From contig CM057843.1 in NCBI GenBank assembly GCA_030068075.1, positions 42,539,832-42,603,831 of the forward strand: a DNA stretch of 64,000 bases. The letters run 5' to 3'. The position numbers and the translations under genes are program-made. Shown piece after piece: positions 38,320-51,079 of this stretch. The notes beneath the pieces were generated by a model, which worked only from the letters and a program-made list of their open reading frames with translations, was not told the DNA's origin and did no database searches. The DNA comes from Paguma larvata. Its lineage: Eukaryota > Chordata > Mammalia > Carnivora > Viverridae. Numbering within the stretch: the first letter of the stretch is position 1; every line of letters begins with the position of its first letter.

Positions 38320-38505
38320 GCAAAGGCTTTGGAGTCCTACGGACCTGGTTCAAAGCCTGGCTCTGCTGCGTGCCTTGGGGCAGGTGAGTCTGCCTCTCTG
38401 GGCCGAGCCACCTCGTTTGTAAAAGGGGAACACCAAGACCCACCTGGCAGGATTGCTGTGAAGAGGCAGTCACAGCGACGAGCACCTAAGAGGTGTTCAG
38501 GGAGC
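38320..38505 (+). repeat. MIR fragment
   Basis: TTTGGAGTCCTACGGACCTG, CTGGCTCTGCTGCGTG and TGTAAAAGGGGAACACC: a fairly complete sense MIR in the STAT5A-STAT5B spacer. Confidence 0.65.
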
Positions 38506-39349
38506 CTGCCAGTCGAGGTAGTAGGCATTTTCTCCTCCGCTGTCCCGTAGCTCTCAATCCTGTACCGCTGCTTCTTATGGCTCTTAGCTAGCTGCTGAAA
38601 GGGCTGTGTTCCTAATAGAGGCTTGGTTCCTAATAGAGGCTTCACAGATACTTGTTGGCTTAATGAAGTTCCCGCAAACAGGAGAGGGCTTCCCCATGCT
38701 CCGACACTTCTGGGGTTCCCCTACACTAGTACAGACCCCTGTTTCCCTTTCACACATCCTGACCCACAGCACCCAGAAGGCTCTCTCCTCTTCCATCCTG
38801 GCCTCTGCTTTTCTGCCCACGGCGGCAGCCACTGCCGCTGCCTCATCTTTGTCTGGTGCTGGGCTGACTTTTGAATTCTTCATCCTACGCAGCAAGCCAG
38901 CAAGGTATCGCCTGGGGTGGTCCTCTGTTCTCTCCTCTGTGTCAGCCCTGCCCTCTCTGGATAATGCAGCGTTGCCCTGGGGCTCTGGGTGGAGAGGGCA
39001 GGCTGACCCTGTCCCAGAAGCCAGGTGGGAGCCCCTTCGGCTTTCCAGAGAGCCAGCCACCCCTTTAGTTCTGGCTGGAAGGGAGCCCAGGAGAAAGTGA
39101 GGTGCACAAGGGCAAGACAGTGTGTGAGAATCCATCACTCACATCCCGTCTCCCCACCCTCGTCACACCCCCATGCCAGCCCCCGCCCGGGCCCAGCAAG
39201 CTGGCCGGGGTTGGGCTGAGGGAAAGAAAAAGAAACACACATGTATCACGTGCCTTTTCTGCAAGCCGGCCATGACGCTTAGTTACTTTTCGCAAACATT
39301 GTCTCTCCACTTTTTTTCAGTGAAAGAAAGTTCATTTTCCTAATGTTTT

Positions 39350-39466
39350 ATGTATTTCTTTAAGTTTTATTTATTTACGTAATCTCTGCACCCAATATGG
39401 GGCTCAAACTCATGATCCCGGCATCAAGAGTTGCATGCTTCTCCGACAGAGCCCGCCAGGCGCTCC
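39350..39466 (-). repeat. Short tRNA-type SINE, antisense
   Basis: GTAATCTCTGCACCCAATAT and GAGTTGCATGCTTC: the only SINE recognised in the 9 kb spacer. Confidence 0.82.
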
Positions 39467-39654
39467 TTCCTAATATTTTAATAGGTAGTACAGCACATGG
39501 TATAAAACTCAGGAGATTTGAAATGGTGAAGAATTAGTCTTTCTCCTTTCCTGTCCCCTAGATCCCCTCTGCAGGAGCAACTCTAGTGTTGTGTGCATCC
39601 CAGAAAGGTTTTCTATGCATTTACAAACATCTATGAAATTTTACTTCCCGTGAC

Positions 39655-39765
39655 CCACATGCGAGGGAAAACGAGGCCCTCAGAGAAGTGAAGTACTTTG
39701 ACTAAGGTCACACAGCTGGTAAGTTGGCAGAGCTGGGATCTGGGAGCAGATTAACTGAAAAACTC
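39655..39765 (-). repeat. MIR-like fragment
   Basis: GAGAAGTGAAGTACTTTGAC and AAGGTCACACAGCTGGTAAG, an antisense MIR. Confidence 0.6.
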
Positions 39766-40844
39766 GGCTCCTTTCGCCGCCCACGCTCTGGCAGAGGTAA
39801 GCCGTGGCATTGACAAAGCCTCTCCTGAACCACTGGCTGTGACGAATCTCCATTCTAAGGCCCTGGAGACCTGTCTTTCTGTCTGTTGAGTGGCCAATGC
39901 CTGTATTGACTTAATAAGGAGGAATAATTCCCCTGTGACAGAAAAGTTCCCGCAAGGGTCCCTCCTCGGCTTCTGTGTGGCTGGTGGTTCCCTGGGGACA
40001 GCCCGATTCCCAGGCTTCCGAGCATTCTGGAGAAGGAAGCCACACGAGCATGGGTCTCTGACCAGAGGGGGTTGTGGCTGTGGTTTCAGTGATGTTTCCA
40101 GACAATGGCCTCACGTTCTCCCTGTGGCCGGGCAGGGCCGAGGGAGGTGTGAAGCAGGGAGCTGTTTTCCGTGGTAGCCACATGCTTGTTCTCCAGAGTA
40201 AGGGACGGAGGCTGGAGTCAGTCCCCAGTTGAGAGTAAGCTGGACATATGGACAAGGGCTACCCACCAGACTTCCAGGCTCTCCCCAAGCGTCTTTCTCT
40301 CCTGGGTCAGGACAGGGTCGGCTAAGAGATGACCAACTCTCTCTCCAGTGGACGTCACTGCATCTGTAGGTGTGTCTCTGAGAACTTTCTATATGGACTC
40401 TCTGTAGGGCTTTCTGGATCCTAGCTTCCTGTTCAGTTTCTTTCTTTCTAGGACTTCTGTGTTATGTCTCAGTCTGGTGTCCCCTCCATGTGGATGACTC
40501 TGTCCCTGAGGCCCAAGAGAAGAAGGTCTCACCTCATCTGGATTGGCAAGCAGGGAGAGGTAGGTGTTAGACCTTCCTTCCTCTCAGGTCGACAAAGTTC
40601 TTGTTTTGCTGAGGTAGTCACTCGGAACATTCTGTCCTTCGTGTCTGTCCATGCGGCCAGCCAGATCTAGCTTTGTGCATAGTGGTCAGCCAGAAATGGG
40701 TTATGCGACCAAGGAATAAAGAGGCGTACCTGCCCCACCCTCCAGGGCACCCTGTGGCTATCTCTCAAGGCAGCTGGATCGAGTCTAGAACTGACCAGTC
40801 CTAGGAAGAGAGGTATAAATTTTAGCCATTACTGAAAACAATAA

Positions 40845-41070
40845 TAATAGTTAACAGCTATATAGTGCTTTAAGGCATTTGAAGCCCTATACATATATTA
40901 CCTCACTGAAGTCCCACAACAATGCTACAAGGTAAGTCCTGTTACTATTACCACATTACAATGAAGAAATCGAGGCCAAAAACTTGCTTAAGATCACACA
41001 GCTCGAGGAGTTGACATGACAGCAAGTCTGCTTTTAGATCCTTTGCTCTTAATTACTACACAGTCCTCCT
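40845..41070 (-). repeat. MIR fragment
   Basis: ATAGTTAACAGCTATATAGT, ATGCTACAAGGTAAGTCCTG and AAGATCACACAGCTCG, a long antisense MIR. Confidence 0.65.
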
Positions 41071-42299
41071 GGTTTCCATTTCTATTCCTACAGTGGAGAG
41101 TTTGTTCCTCAAATGTTTATTGGGCGTCTGCTCTGTGCTGGGCATGGGGTGGATTTAAAGGTACATGAGATCTCGTGTGCTGTCAGGGGTAGAGAGACAT
41201 GTAAACAAGAAATTGTCCTTCAACCCTACAGGTGCCATGATAGAGGCATGAACATCGTGTGGTGGGAAACGAGGAGAGAGAGCTTCTCCCTGCCTGGACC
41301 AAGTCTCACTGTCTACAGGGCAGGAAGACATTCCAGGCAGAGGGAACAGCATGTGCGCAAGTGCAAAAACTTTCAAGAGAAACGAGATATGCTCAAGTGT
41401 TGAAACATCTTGCACAGTGACTGTCAGAGAGGTGCCAGAATGCTCACTGCTGGTGCCTCCGTCCAGCTTCCTGCTCCAGCCTGTCCTCCTGCTCCAGCCT
41501 CCAAATGCCCTGCACCAACTCTGGGCAAAGCACTGTGCCAGGTGTTGGCCCAGAGTGTGGGATAGAAGCAGTTGCCTGGGTGGGGGAGAAGGACTTTGTG
41601 ATCAGCTACAGACACAAAGATCTTTGTGGCTGGTGTTAATTCTGGAGGGGAAGGGAAGGCTGCTGGGAAGAGCTGCCAAAGGAGGATTATGGGAGAACTT
41701 GGGGCCTTGCAGATCTTGGTCATCTCTGGACACGAAGATTCGCAGACTGTAGGGAAGGGAAGCTCTGGGTGTATGTGTGGGGTCCTTCTCCTTCTGCCCC
41801 TGCAGCTAGGTGTCTGGAGATCTGACATGCCTTGCTTTGGTGCTGGCCCTTGGCGGGTTGCCAGGGAAACGGTTGGCCAGCTCCAGAGATGTAGCCAGAG
41901 GAGAGTGGGTGACTCAGGCTGCCTTCTCAGACACCACACCCCCTCCCCATTACATGGAAAAGGCTCTCAGAGACCCCTTTCTCTGGATCTTACATAGGTG
42001 ATGGTGTTTATTCTTCCATCTCTTGATAGAGCAGCAGTCCCTCCCCGGAGCTCTAACTGGCGGAGCTAGAAAAAGTCCCCAGGGAGGGAGATGGTGTCAG
42101 ACGCCCCTTCTCTCCCCTTCCCCCCGCCCCTATTCACTCTGGAACAGTGGACCGATCCAGTTGGCCTGGGCGAGTGTAAACTCCTGCTGTGTCCATTCAG
42201 GCTTTCCGCCCAGATGGTAAGCGGCAGTCCTGGCTGAAACGCCTTCCAGGGAGCAAACCCGGGATAATTATTGATGGGACAGCGGTGGACTTCTGACCT

Positions 42300-43250
42300 G
42301 GGCCTGGGAGGGATAAGACCCGGAACGTGGGCCTCAGCCCGGGGGAAGGGCGGGTGGCAGGCCGCGGAGGGGGGCCAATCAACGCGACCACAACAGTTCG
42401 GCCCGAGCCCTGATCGAGCCGACCCAAACAAAGCAGCATGTGCTCGTGGCCCCGTGGGACCCAGCTCGGGAGCCCAGAGGGGACGCCACCCGCCCGGGCG
42501 ACAAGGGGCTGCGTGCGGCGCCAGCGCTCCCCTCCCCGCCCTGCCCGGCGCGCCGAGGGGTTCCGGGTCCCTCCAGGGCTGCCGCGGACCGGGTGCGAAG
42601 GACCACGGGGCTCGCGAGCGCGCGCCGGGCGGAACCAGGAAGCGGCGCGCGCCGGCGCGCGGCGCGCTCGGGCCTCGGTGCGCGAGCGGCGCGCGCGCCC
42701 CCGCGGGTCCCGGCGTGAGGAGACTCGGCGGCTGGAGCCGTCACCCCGGGCGGGGACCCTGCGCAGGCGACTACGCGCGGCGGCCCGACCGAGGGAGGGA
42801 GCGAGCGAGCGGGCGGGCGGCGGCGGCGGCGGCTGGCGCCCTGGGGGCCGAACGAGGTAGGAGCTGCGGGGCGACTCCCGGGCTCGGGGCCGGGGAGCGA
42901 GGCCGGGGAGCCCGCCCGGGCGGGGCCCCGCGCCCCGGCCGCCCAGACGCCCGGCAGGGCCGCGCCGCCGCCATCGCTCCCTGGGCCGGGAGGCGGCCGC
43001 GGTGGCTGCGCGCCGGGGGCGGGGGGCTCTGGGGGCGAGGGCGCTGGAGGCGCGCGAGGGGGCGTCGTGGCGGGGCGGCGGCGGGCCCTCCGTGCGGAGT
43101 GTGGGGACCGTGCGGGCGCGTGTGTCGGGTGGGCGTGTGAAGGGCCCCGGCGCCGACCCCCCGCCAGCGGAGGGGGCTGCTATGGGCCGCCTCACACCTC
43201 CCGGCTGCAGGGCCAAGTAGCCTCTGACGTCCCCTTGCTTTTCCTCCTTT
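42300..43250 (+). promoter_or_regulatory. STAT5B: STAT5B CpG-island promoter
   Basis: About 950 bases of extremely CpG-dense sequence. A CCAAT box lies at 42375-42379, an ETS-like CAGGAAG near 42636, GC boxes (GGGCGGG) near 42809, and alternating GCGCGC tracts at 42643-42720. No TATA box. It faces away from the STAT5A promoter. Confidence 0.7.
42775..42856 (+). other. STAT5B: STAT5B non-coding exon 1 (predicted)
   Basis: The CpG island contains a GGC-repeat leader (42810-42835) ending GAACGAG followed by the donor GTAGGAG at 42857. Position and strand fit the mammalian STAT5A/STAT5B arrangement, where STAT5B starts with a non-coding exon. The start coordinate is a guess; the donor is better supported. 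Identity rests on synteny, because no STAT5B coding sequence is in the window. Confidence 0.5.
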
Positions 43251-43458
43251 TTCGAAAGAAGGATCTGCGACTCCCGGGGGGTGGGACGAGCCCGGGGGTG
43301 CCCGGTGGGGTGGGGGGTGTTCGCCAAGCCTCAAGGAACAGTGCCTTATAAGGAGTCAAGACAACAAATACGAACGTTTCCATACGGCTCTGAGGTGCGG
43401 GATCCCACATCAGGACCCTCCAGGCCCGGGCTGGTGCGTGTGGTGGTGGGATGCGTCG

Positions 43459-43462
<4 letters not shown>

Positions 43463-43490
<28 letters not shown>
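43463..43490. repeat. Poly-T run, 28 bases
   Basis: An uninterrupted T run about 600 bases into STAT5B intron 1. Its true length is uncertain because such runs are error-prone. Confidence 0.85.
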
Positions 43491-43494
<4 letters not shown>

Positions 43495-43867
43495 GCCAGG
43501 GATAAAGAGTAAAAAAGTGCGCTTGGTGTCGGGGTAGATATGGAGAGTCGCAAGGGGAGTCGTGGTGTCACAAAAGCTGGTCTGAGGCTAAAGGAATCTG
43601 GCAAGATGGTCACGCTGATCAAAGAGGAAAGAACTTGAGTGGAGCAAGAGGCGTTTGCAAACACTTGTAGCCAGCAGTGATGGAAAAGGCGAAGAAGAAA
43701 AACAAGTGTCAGCTTTTAGGAAGATGAGATTAATGAAAACCACAAGAATGTTAAAGGCAAAAAGAGATAGCGATCCTCTTTTTCCCGGAGACCCATGCCC
43801 AGTTCTTTTTCTGTTGTCCCCCATGTTCCTGTCAGACCTTGATACCAAACAAATAGTACTAAAAGTG

Positions 43868-44030
43868 GGTCATAGAATGTTAGAGCTGGAAAGGACCCTG
43901 GCGATTATGGCGCTCTCTTTTATTATACAAATGAGGAAACTGAGGCCCCAGGTAGATGGAGAAAGTGGCCTGCTCAGGTCGCGCAGCCTTTCAGTCGTCC
44001 TGAGACTGAAATGTCGGTCTGAAGACTCTT
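43868..44030 (+). repeat. MER5A-like fragment
   Basis: TTAGAGCTGGAAAGGACCCT, ACAAATGAGGAAACTGAGGC and CTCAGGTCGCGCAGC match the MER5A order well. Confidence 0.6.
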
Positions 44031-47000
44031 AGATCAGTGCTCTCCCCAAAACCCTGTGGAGTAGTGATCTTTGCCTAAATACAGTTCCATTAATTGTCTC
44101 TGGAATGTCCTTGGGAAATGCCCCTTGAAAGGGCTGTGTGTCACCAAATTATTAAACTGAACTTTATGTCATTTTTTCAGTCTTCAAATTCTTTTTATCA
44201 TCCACTGATATCTTAGATTTCCCAAGTGGTTGGGTAGCTGCTGCCTGGGCCATAATAAGCTTTCAGCTGTCGCGTATATTATCTCAAATAATTCTGTTAT
44301 TGTTCGATGAGGATAATAGAATTTTGCCTCTTTCCTCAGCATTCTTCTGTTATGGTTCCTTTGATTATATTATATTGTTTACATTTAATGGCTATTAGAA
44401 AAGAATGTATTTTATTTCGTGTACCTTTCACATTTTTCTAATTTTATGTTGTAACACCGTGAACATTGGATCAGTTCTGATCATTTCAAATGGTGGAATC
44501 CTGTTGATTGACTTTACATCAAGGCTTTGGGTTTTTTGTTTGTTTGGGTACCAATTTCCATCTCGTGGAAGATTACAGCTGTTAGAATTGATAGTATAAA
44601 TGGGAGAAGGGGCTGCTGATTTTAAGAAAAATTTACCATGAGACGATTCATGATGTCTGTCATGTTCAATTAAAACACTACCACACCTTCGGTCAGGTAA
44701 GTGTTATCTAGTAGATTGCTTGTTTTGCGTAGCCTTTGGAAGATGAAAATTTCAGGCACCTGGTTGAGATACAGGGAAGGAATGGAGAGATCTTTTTTCA
44801 AAAAAGCAAAACCTCAGAAGGAAAAAAAAGAGTTGATTTCTATCACCAGCAGTTTGGTTATTGCATAACTTGGAGCTGAACTACATAAAATCTTTGCTGT
44901 ATACCCAACTCAATAAATTATCCCGCCTTCTCCCTGGTCCTGCCCTTTTCAGCATTCATGTTTTTGCCAACAGGGTATTAATATGGATTGTGTTAAGAAA
45001 TTTAAGGTGGATACATTTCTTCGATGGGTACTTGGCGATATATGTGACCGAAGGGGGAAAAAAAGTGCTATCATTGTCTGGAGTGTTACAACATAAATAT
45101 TTTGCTCAGCACTTCCTATTGTGCCCCAACTTCTCATTTCATCTTCATTAGTTTGCTCTCAATTGATTTTTTAAAATGTTATTTACATATACAAAAACCA
45201 CATCAAGACTAGTAAGGGGTGTCATTTATTGCTCTTTTGGTACTTATGTCAAGTTTTTCAAGTTATATTAGTGTTGGTTTTCCAGTTATTTGTGATTTGT
45301 GTTAGGTTTATATTTATGAATGTGCGTGTAGTGGTTCGTTTGGCTTGTTTTTGTGTAGGTAGGTGAGAGAAGCAGTCTTCTAAAAGGAAGATGTTATAAA
45401 TAGGTAAATAACATGCGAGATTAGATTGCAGGTTGAAGGTAGAATCAAAGGAAGCTTACCCAGTGCCTTGTAAACATGTATGTGGATGTTCTACCTGCCA
45501 AGTGAGACATTTTTTCCCCTTCTATTAGAGTGTAGTAGATTACCGCATTATTCCTACAAAAAAGGAAAAAAAAAACCCTCCAGTTTTTATTAATTTGTTT
45601 TGAGTATTTGAAGCTTATTCTTTTAAAAAGTTAATTTGATAATTCCAGGTTACTGAGCTCTTCAGAAGAATGAGATCCCTTTGCCTCATAATAAAGTGGC
45701 AGAATACTTTTACTCCGGAACTTAATAAAAATTATCTTGAGAAGTTAGCTCTAAAGTGTCACTGTCCCCAATTTTATGTAGTGGTTAAAGGAAAAAAAAA
45801 ATTCTTTAAATCTTAGCTTTGTTATTAGAAGTGTTCTAAAATCAGAAGTATTTTTTCCCCTGCAATGTTGGAAACACAACAGTTTTATGCTTATTTCTGG
45901 GAATAAGAAAGTCAAATTTAACAATCTAGTTTCCATTGATCAGACAGTTTTCTGTACATTTAAATCATGAGTATCACAGTGATAAAAAACGTTTTTTTTT
46001 TAAATTATATTCATTTTTAACAATTCTGTCCTTATTTTAAGTAGAATATTGACATTGGATGTTTTCTTCTTAGTGACGATCCTGTAACTGAAACACTTAA
46101 GCCAGTTTGGAGAAGATTTTATGTGTATAAATCTATGCTATTTTTACTGATCGAAGAGAGGAGTACTTTACAGGTGTTAGATTTTTAGTTGGTTAAATAC
46201 CCTCACTTTTGGTGTTTTCAGGGTTTTAGATGACGTTTATTACTTTTGTTAGTTTTGGTCACACCCATGACTTCCTTGGAAGGTATCTTTGAGGTTTGGT
46301 TTCCTTTTTTTTTTTTTAATGGTAATATTGGGGTGGGGGTGCTTCCTGTTTGTATTTTCAAAATTAGGTCCACATATTAACTTTCTTGTAGTGTTACATT
46401 TTTATTTTAAACATATAAAGGCTAGCATCAGACACCATACGGTTTATCTTTGTCCATTGTACTGCTTTAGGACACCCTTACAGAGCTCAGATTAAATACC
46501 CAGTTGGGAAGGCAGGACATTCCTGAATCTTTTCCCAGCTCCCTTCAAGGTATAGCTGCCTCAGAAGGACTCTTAACAACAACAAAGGTGCAATTAACAG
46601 AATAATGGGGCTGTAGCTATCCGTTCCCCCTCCACGTACCTAGATAATGTACAGCACTAAGATAGAGTTGAAATGTGTTCTGTGGAGCCTTGAATGTCAG
46701 AGTTTTAAAGAGGGATTGCCTTGGGCTTATATAATATAGTACCCCACTTATTAAGTAGTGACTATAGCAATTTTTCTGACTGACTTAAGTCATACAGAAT
46801 GCCATGGAGGATTTAAATAAGAATTAGGACAAATTTAGGGTATGGTAGTAGAACTTAGGAGAAATCACCCTCAGCCATAAAACTCTTCCTTGACCCTCCC
46901 AGATAATTTTTACATAGTATGGCGCCTTTAATATAAATGTTAGAATACGAGTTATGTGGAGCCTTGAGGAGAAGTACATCCTTGAAAGAAGTACATACAG

Positions 47001-47757
47001 TGTTGTTCCAGTGATTAAAGCAAGTGGCCTTTTCCTGACCCTCAACCAACTTTATTCTAAGAAGTATAAATGACTAAATAGACTCCTAATTAAGTTGGGA
47101 TTCAAACACGTTTGCAGTTTAGGGACAATTTCTCTCTCCTAAATTTCCTTTTGGATCACATTACTGAAAGAGATACTGCTTTAGCATGTCGCACAGTTAT
47201 GCATAGTGCACTTTGTAGTTGAGTTTAATACAGAGTATCTTGACCTCCTACTTCCTCCCCCATATTCAATAAAGGAGAGGTAATTTGTCACACACTGGAT
47301 ATTTTCTTCCCTGGATTTATTAGTAATAATTACATCCATTTCCCATGTATTATAATACTTTTAAGATGAAAAATATGTATATTGATTGATAAGAACATTT
47401 ATCTTTTGGAAGCTAGCTTCCAAAATCTACTCCGACACTCACCCTCCATTTATTCTTCCACTGCTTTTGGTACTCTAACTCTTCTTTTAAAAAATGTTTT
47501 CCAGATTTCTGTTGTGAAGAGAAATATCTCCACATTCTATGCACTGCTAGTTTTTTTGAGGTGCTTGTGCTGACTCATTTTTTAAATTATACTAAGATAT
47601 AGAGTATGGTTTGAGAGCAGTAATGAGATTCTCAGAAAATATGAAAACTTTCCTTTCTGACTAGTTAGAGAAAGGTTGGGGAAGACAAGGGGAAATACAT
47701 CAATGAGCCAATCAATTATTGTTACTTGTTGGGATTAATTTGATGACTAATATTTTC

Positions 47758-47979
47758 TTTTTTTTAAATTTTTTTTATGTTTTATTTATTTTTGAGGGAG
47801 AGAGAGACAGAGTGCTAGTGGGGGGGGGGGCAGAGAGAGAGGGAGACACAGACTCCGAAGCAGACCCCAGACTCTGAGCTGTCAGCACAGAGCCTGACGT
47901 GGGGCTCGAACTCATGAACTGTGAGATCATGACCTGAGCCAAAGTCAGATGCTTAGCCGACTGAGCCACCCAGGCACCC
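47758..47979 (-). repeat. CAN-SINE, antisense, perfect target duplication
   Basis: Flanked by TGATGACTAATATTTTC at 47741-47757 and again at 47980-47996, a perfect 17-base duplication. Probably a recent insertion. Confidence 0.95.
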
Positions 47980-48329
47980 TGATGACTAATATTTTCAATG
48001 CCCATCAGGCTAGAAAATTGAATTTGGCTTTACCCTGCAATGGTGATAGGACAAACCCAAGTATTTTCTAATGCTGCTTGTTTTCCCCTTGTAGGGGATT
48101 TTTTTCTGCATATGGGAAATCAAGCCAAAGTTACCAGTTAACAGCCACATCCATAGTTTGTATTAAAAACAACTATTTACCACTCTGGGCTATAGCTCTA
48201 CTTACCATAGGCTCATCTGGGAAGATGTACTAGTTATCTATATAATAATTATGCCATGTTTCAAAAAGTGATCAGAAAATTAATTAAAAAGTACTTCAAA
48301 TTAGGTCTAAAACTTAAAAGTAGAAAGAT

Positions 48330-48560
48330 AATAAAAATAATACTTAACTCTGTCCACTTACAGTGTGGCAAGCAGAGACTATTATAAGCTCTTGCCGTGT
48401 TTTAACTCATGATCCTCAGAGGGGTGGGTGTTATTTTCATGATGAAAGATTATCTGCATCACGAAAGATGAAGAAATGGCCACAGAGAAGTTAAGTCACT
48501 TGTCCAAGGTCACATTGCTAGTAATAATGGCAGAGTTGGCTCAAGACCCAGATCAAGCTG
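48330..48560 (-). repeat. MIR fragment
   Basis: GAGAAGTTAAGTCACTTGTC and AAGGTCACATTGCTAGTAAT, an antisense MIR in STAT5B intron 1. Confidence 0.65.
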
Positions 48561-50832
48561 ACTCCAGAAACGGTGTCCCACTGCACTGCAAAAGAGAGTA
48601 GGCAACTGCAACTTTGCTGTAAGACATTTGGTTTCTTTAAGACTTCTATTTCTTTATTTGTGTTCCCAAATGGACTCTCATTTGTTTTAATGGAAAAAAA
48701 TTATATGTATTTAGACATTTTTAAAGTTTATTAAGGTAATCGTAGGTATTTTTCCAACTAATGTATATTGTCCTAGTGGAAATTATGTAAAAACAGAGAA
48801 GGTCTTTATTCTAACTATAAATTGTCCTTTGTTGTTCTTCCACCAACATTACCATATACATCATAGAAGAAGAGCGATAAGCATCTCCTTGGCCTCTCAT
48901 TACAAACAAGAGGGTCACTTATGCCGGTTTAGCATGTGATATGTGTTTGTTGACTGAAAATGCAAGTATCCAGCTCATTTTATTTATAACTTTATTTTGA
49001 AGGGATTTGCCCTCTTCTTGTTTTATTGAAGCTTTTTAGAGTTACTAATTGTGATTTCTGAGATGGAAGGACTAAAGAATTTTAATTTGGGGGGTTCATT
49101 TTTAAGGCAACCGAAGCAATTATTGTGTTTTAGAGCTATGCAAAGGCTATTAGAAACTAGTCTCAGAAATGTATTCCTTTTTGTATGTGATGGTCTCAGC
49201 ATTTGCCCTTGGAGGTAGATTGTAAAGTTAAATCTTGGAGCCAACATTGTTACCCTAAAGTGTGTTGATTTGAGTTTGAGAGATCAGATCAGGGAGGAGA
49301 AAAACTTCAAATCCCTGAGCAGAGAGTCTAAACTTGTTCAAATAAACAGAGGATGTTGTCTTCCAGGATTGTCAAACTGTCACCTTTGACCAGGGTTGAA
49401 TTTTCTTTGAATGTTGACAGAAGTTACAATGTCAGTGGAAAAAGCTTAATGTGAAGTATCTATAACTCAGAATTTCCTTATGTTTGTGTCAGTGAGATCC
49501 TACAATTAAAGCTGTTTTTTTTTTCTTTCTATGTCTGATGAGTTTTAAAAGCCTTCAGTGGGGTTTTCCAGTCTTTAGGTGAGAGTAAATTAGAAAGTTT
49601 GTGAAAAACTATTTTGTGTTGTCTAAAACTTAGAGCCTGTAACCTGTGCAGATCATTATGTTTTTATAAAGAATGGGACTTAAAAATTCAACCTGGGGAA
49701 AATGTCTTAAATAAGCTACATTCACAAATGTCATTATAGAATTTATAAATAGAAACTGTTGAACCCTTAATCTGTCAAAGTACTAAAAATTAGAATTTAT
49801 CAGCTTTATAATGTAGCATTCTACAACATAGTCATTTGTAGTTTGATAGGTAAATCATTCTCTCAGAAATAATGTTAAATCTATGTTTTTGTTTTGTTTC
49901 ATGTTTCTAAAATATTTTGGTAGTCTTTTAGGCTTGAGAAAAATAGCAAACTGGATATCCACAGCATTCTGCAGCTCTTTACAAAATGAGACAGTCCACC
50001 TGTGTGCTTATGTTTTTACAGTTTATGATCTGTTTCTGGTAGAAAGTGAGGGAGAATTACAGTGAAAATGGGACATAATAAAGCCTTACTCCAAAAGGTA
50101 TGGGAGGTATAATACCTACAGATGCAAGGCACATATTCCTTCTATCTGTGTTGTTGTTACTATTTCAATTCTATAATGACGTGTGGAAACCCTGAACCAT
50201 ATATGTCCTAAACATATTTTAAGGATGAGTTTATCTTCTAACGAGTTTAAATATCACTTAAAAATACTAAATTCATTGTAATGTGCATGCATTTACCTTC
50301 CTCCTTAACTGTCGAAGATACTAAAACAAAATAGAAAATATTTGGCTTCCTGAATGACATGGCTACAACTAACATGCTGAGTTGATGATGAAGCATGATT
50401 TCTTGATTTTGCAATACCAGAGCAGAGTACGTAATTTGAAAGGAATGAGTCCTTAAGTAAGTTATTACCTTAAGCACACATTTTAAATTTTGTCCTAGAA
50501 ATGTGACATTGTCAAAATTTATGGTTTTGAATTTTTATTACCCAAATGTGAGAGATCTGGTTTGGAAAGAACTTAGCATTATGTTCCAGTTCTGTTGGTA
50601 AAGTTGAACAAGGCAAGCATACGAAAAACCAGTGGCTTTTATGGAATAACTCATGAAAGAAAAAAATATATAAGTGCATAAATAGTAAATACTTTCTTAT
50701 TTGGAAAAAAATGCCAGAAGCCAAAGATAAATGACAAGATAAGAAAAAAACATTGTAAACATATATGACGAAAGGTTATGAGTTAACATTATTATATATA
50801 AAGACCATATTACCAAAAATAAGAAAAAAGTT

Positions 50833-51049
50833 GGGACTCCTGGGTGGGTCAGTCCGTTGAGTGTCCGACTTCGACTCAGGTCATGATCTCATGGTTCGAG
50901 AGTTTGAGCCCCACATCGGGCTCTGTGCTGACAACTCAAAGCCTGCAGCCTGCTTCAGATTCTGTGTCTCCCTCTCTCTCTGCCCCTCCTCAGCTCACAC
51001 TCTGTCTCTCTCCCTCTCAAAAATAAATAAATGGTAAAAAAAAATTTTA
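50833..51049 (+). repeat. CAN-SINE
   Basis: GACTCCTGGGTGGGTCAGTC head and AATAAATAAATGG tail. Confidence 0.92.
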
Positions 51050-51079
51050 ATACTTTAAAAAAATTAGAAAAAAGATGAT

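Larger units (their letters stand above)
33741..42700. other. STAT5A-STAT5B head-to-head spacer
   Basis: About 9 kb between the two promoters, with no coding gene that I can support. It is poor in SINEs (one short copy at 39350-39466) but has old MIR/MER5-like fragments. It holds exact TTCnnnGAA motifs at 34950-34958, 37055-37063, 37494-37502 and 39316-39324. A mammary autoregulatory enhancer is known in the mouse Stat5a-Stat5b interval, so this spacer is the natural place for shared control elements. Confidence 0.6.

Noticed and set aside
42197..43327. 376-codon minus-strand frame over the STAT5B CpG island
   Set aside because: Pro/Arg/Ala-rich product of GC-rich sequence with no recognisable domain; the opposite strand shows equally long frames.
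47629..47637. GAS motifs in STAT5B intron 1 (also 49403-49411)
   Set aside because: Exact TTCnnnGAA but isolated in AT-rich sequence, at about the rate expected by chance.
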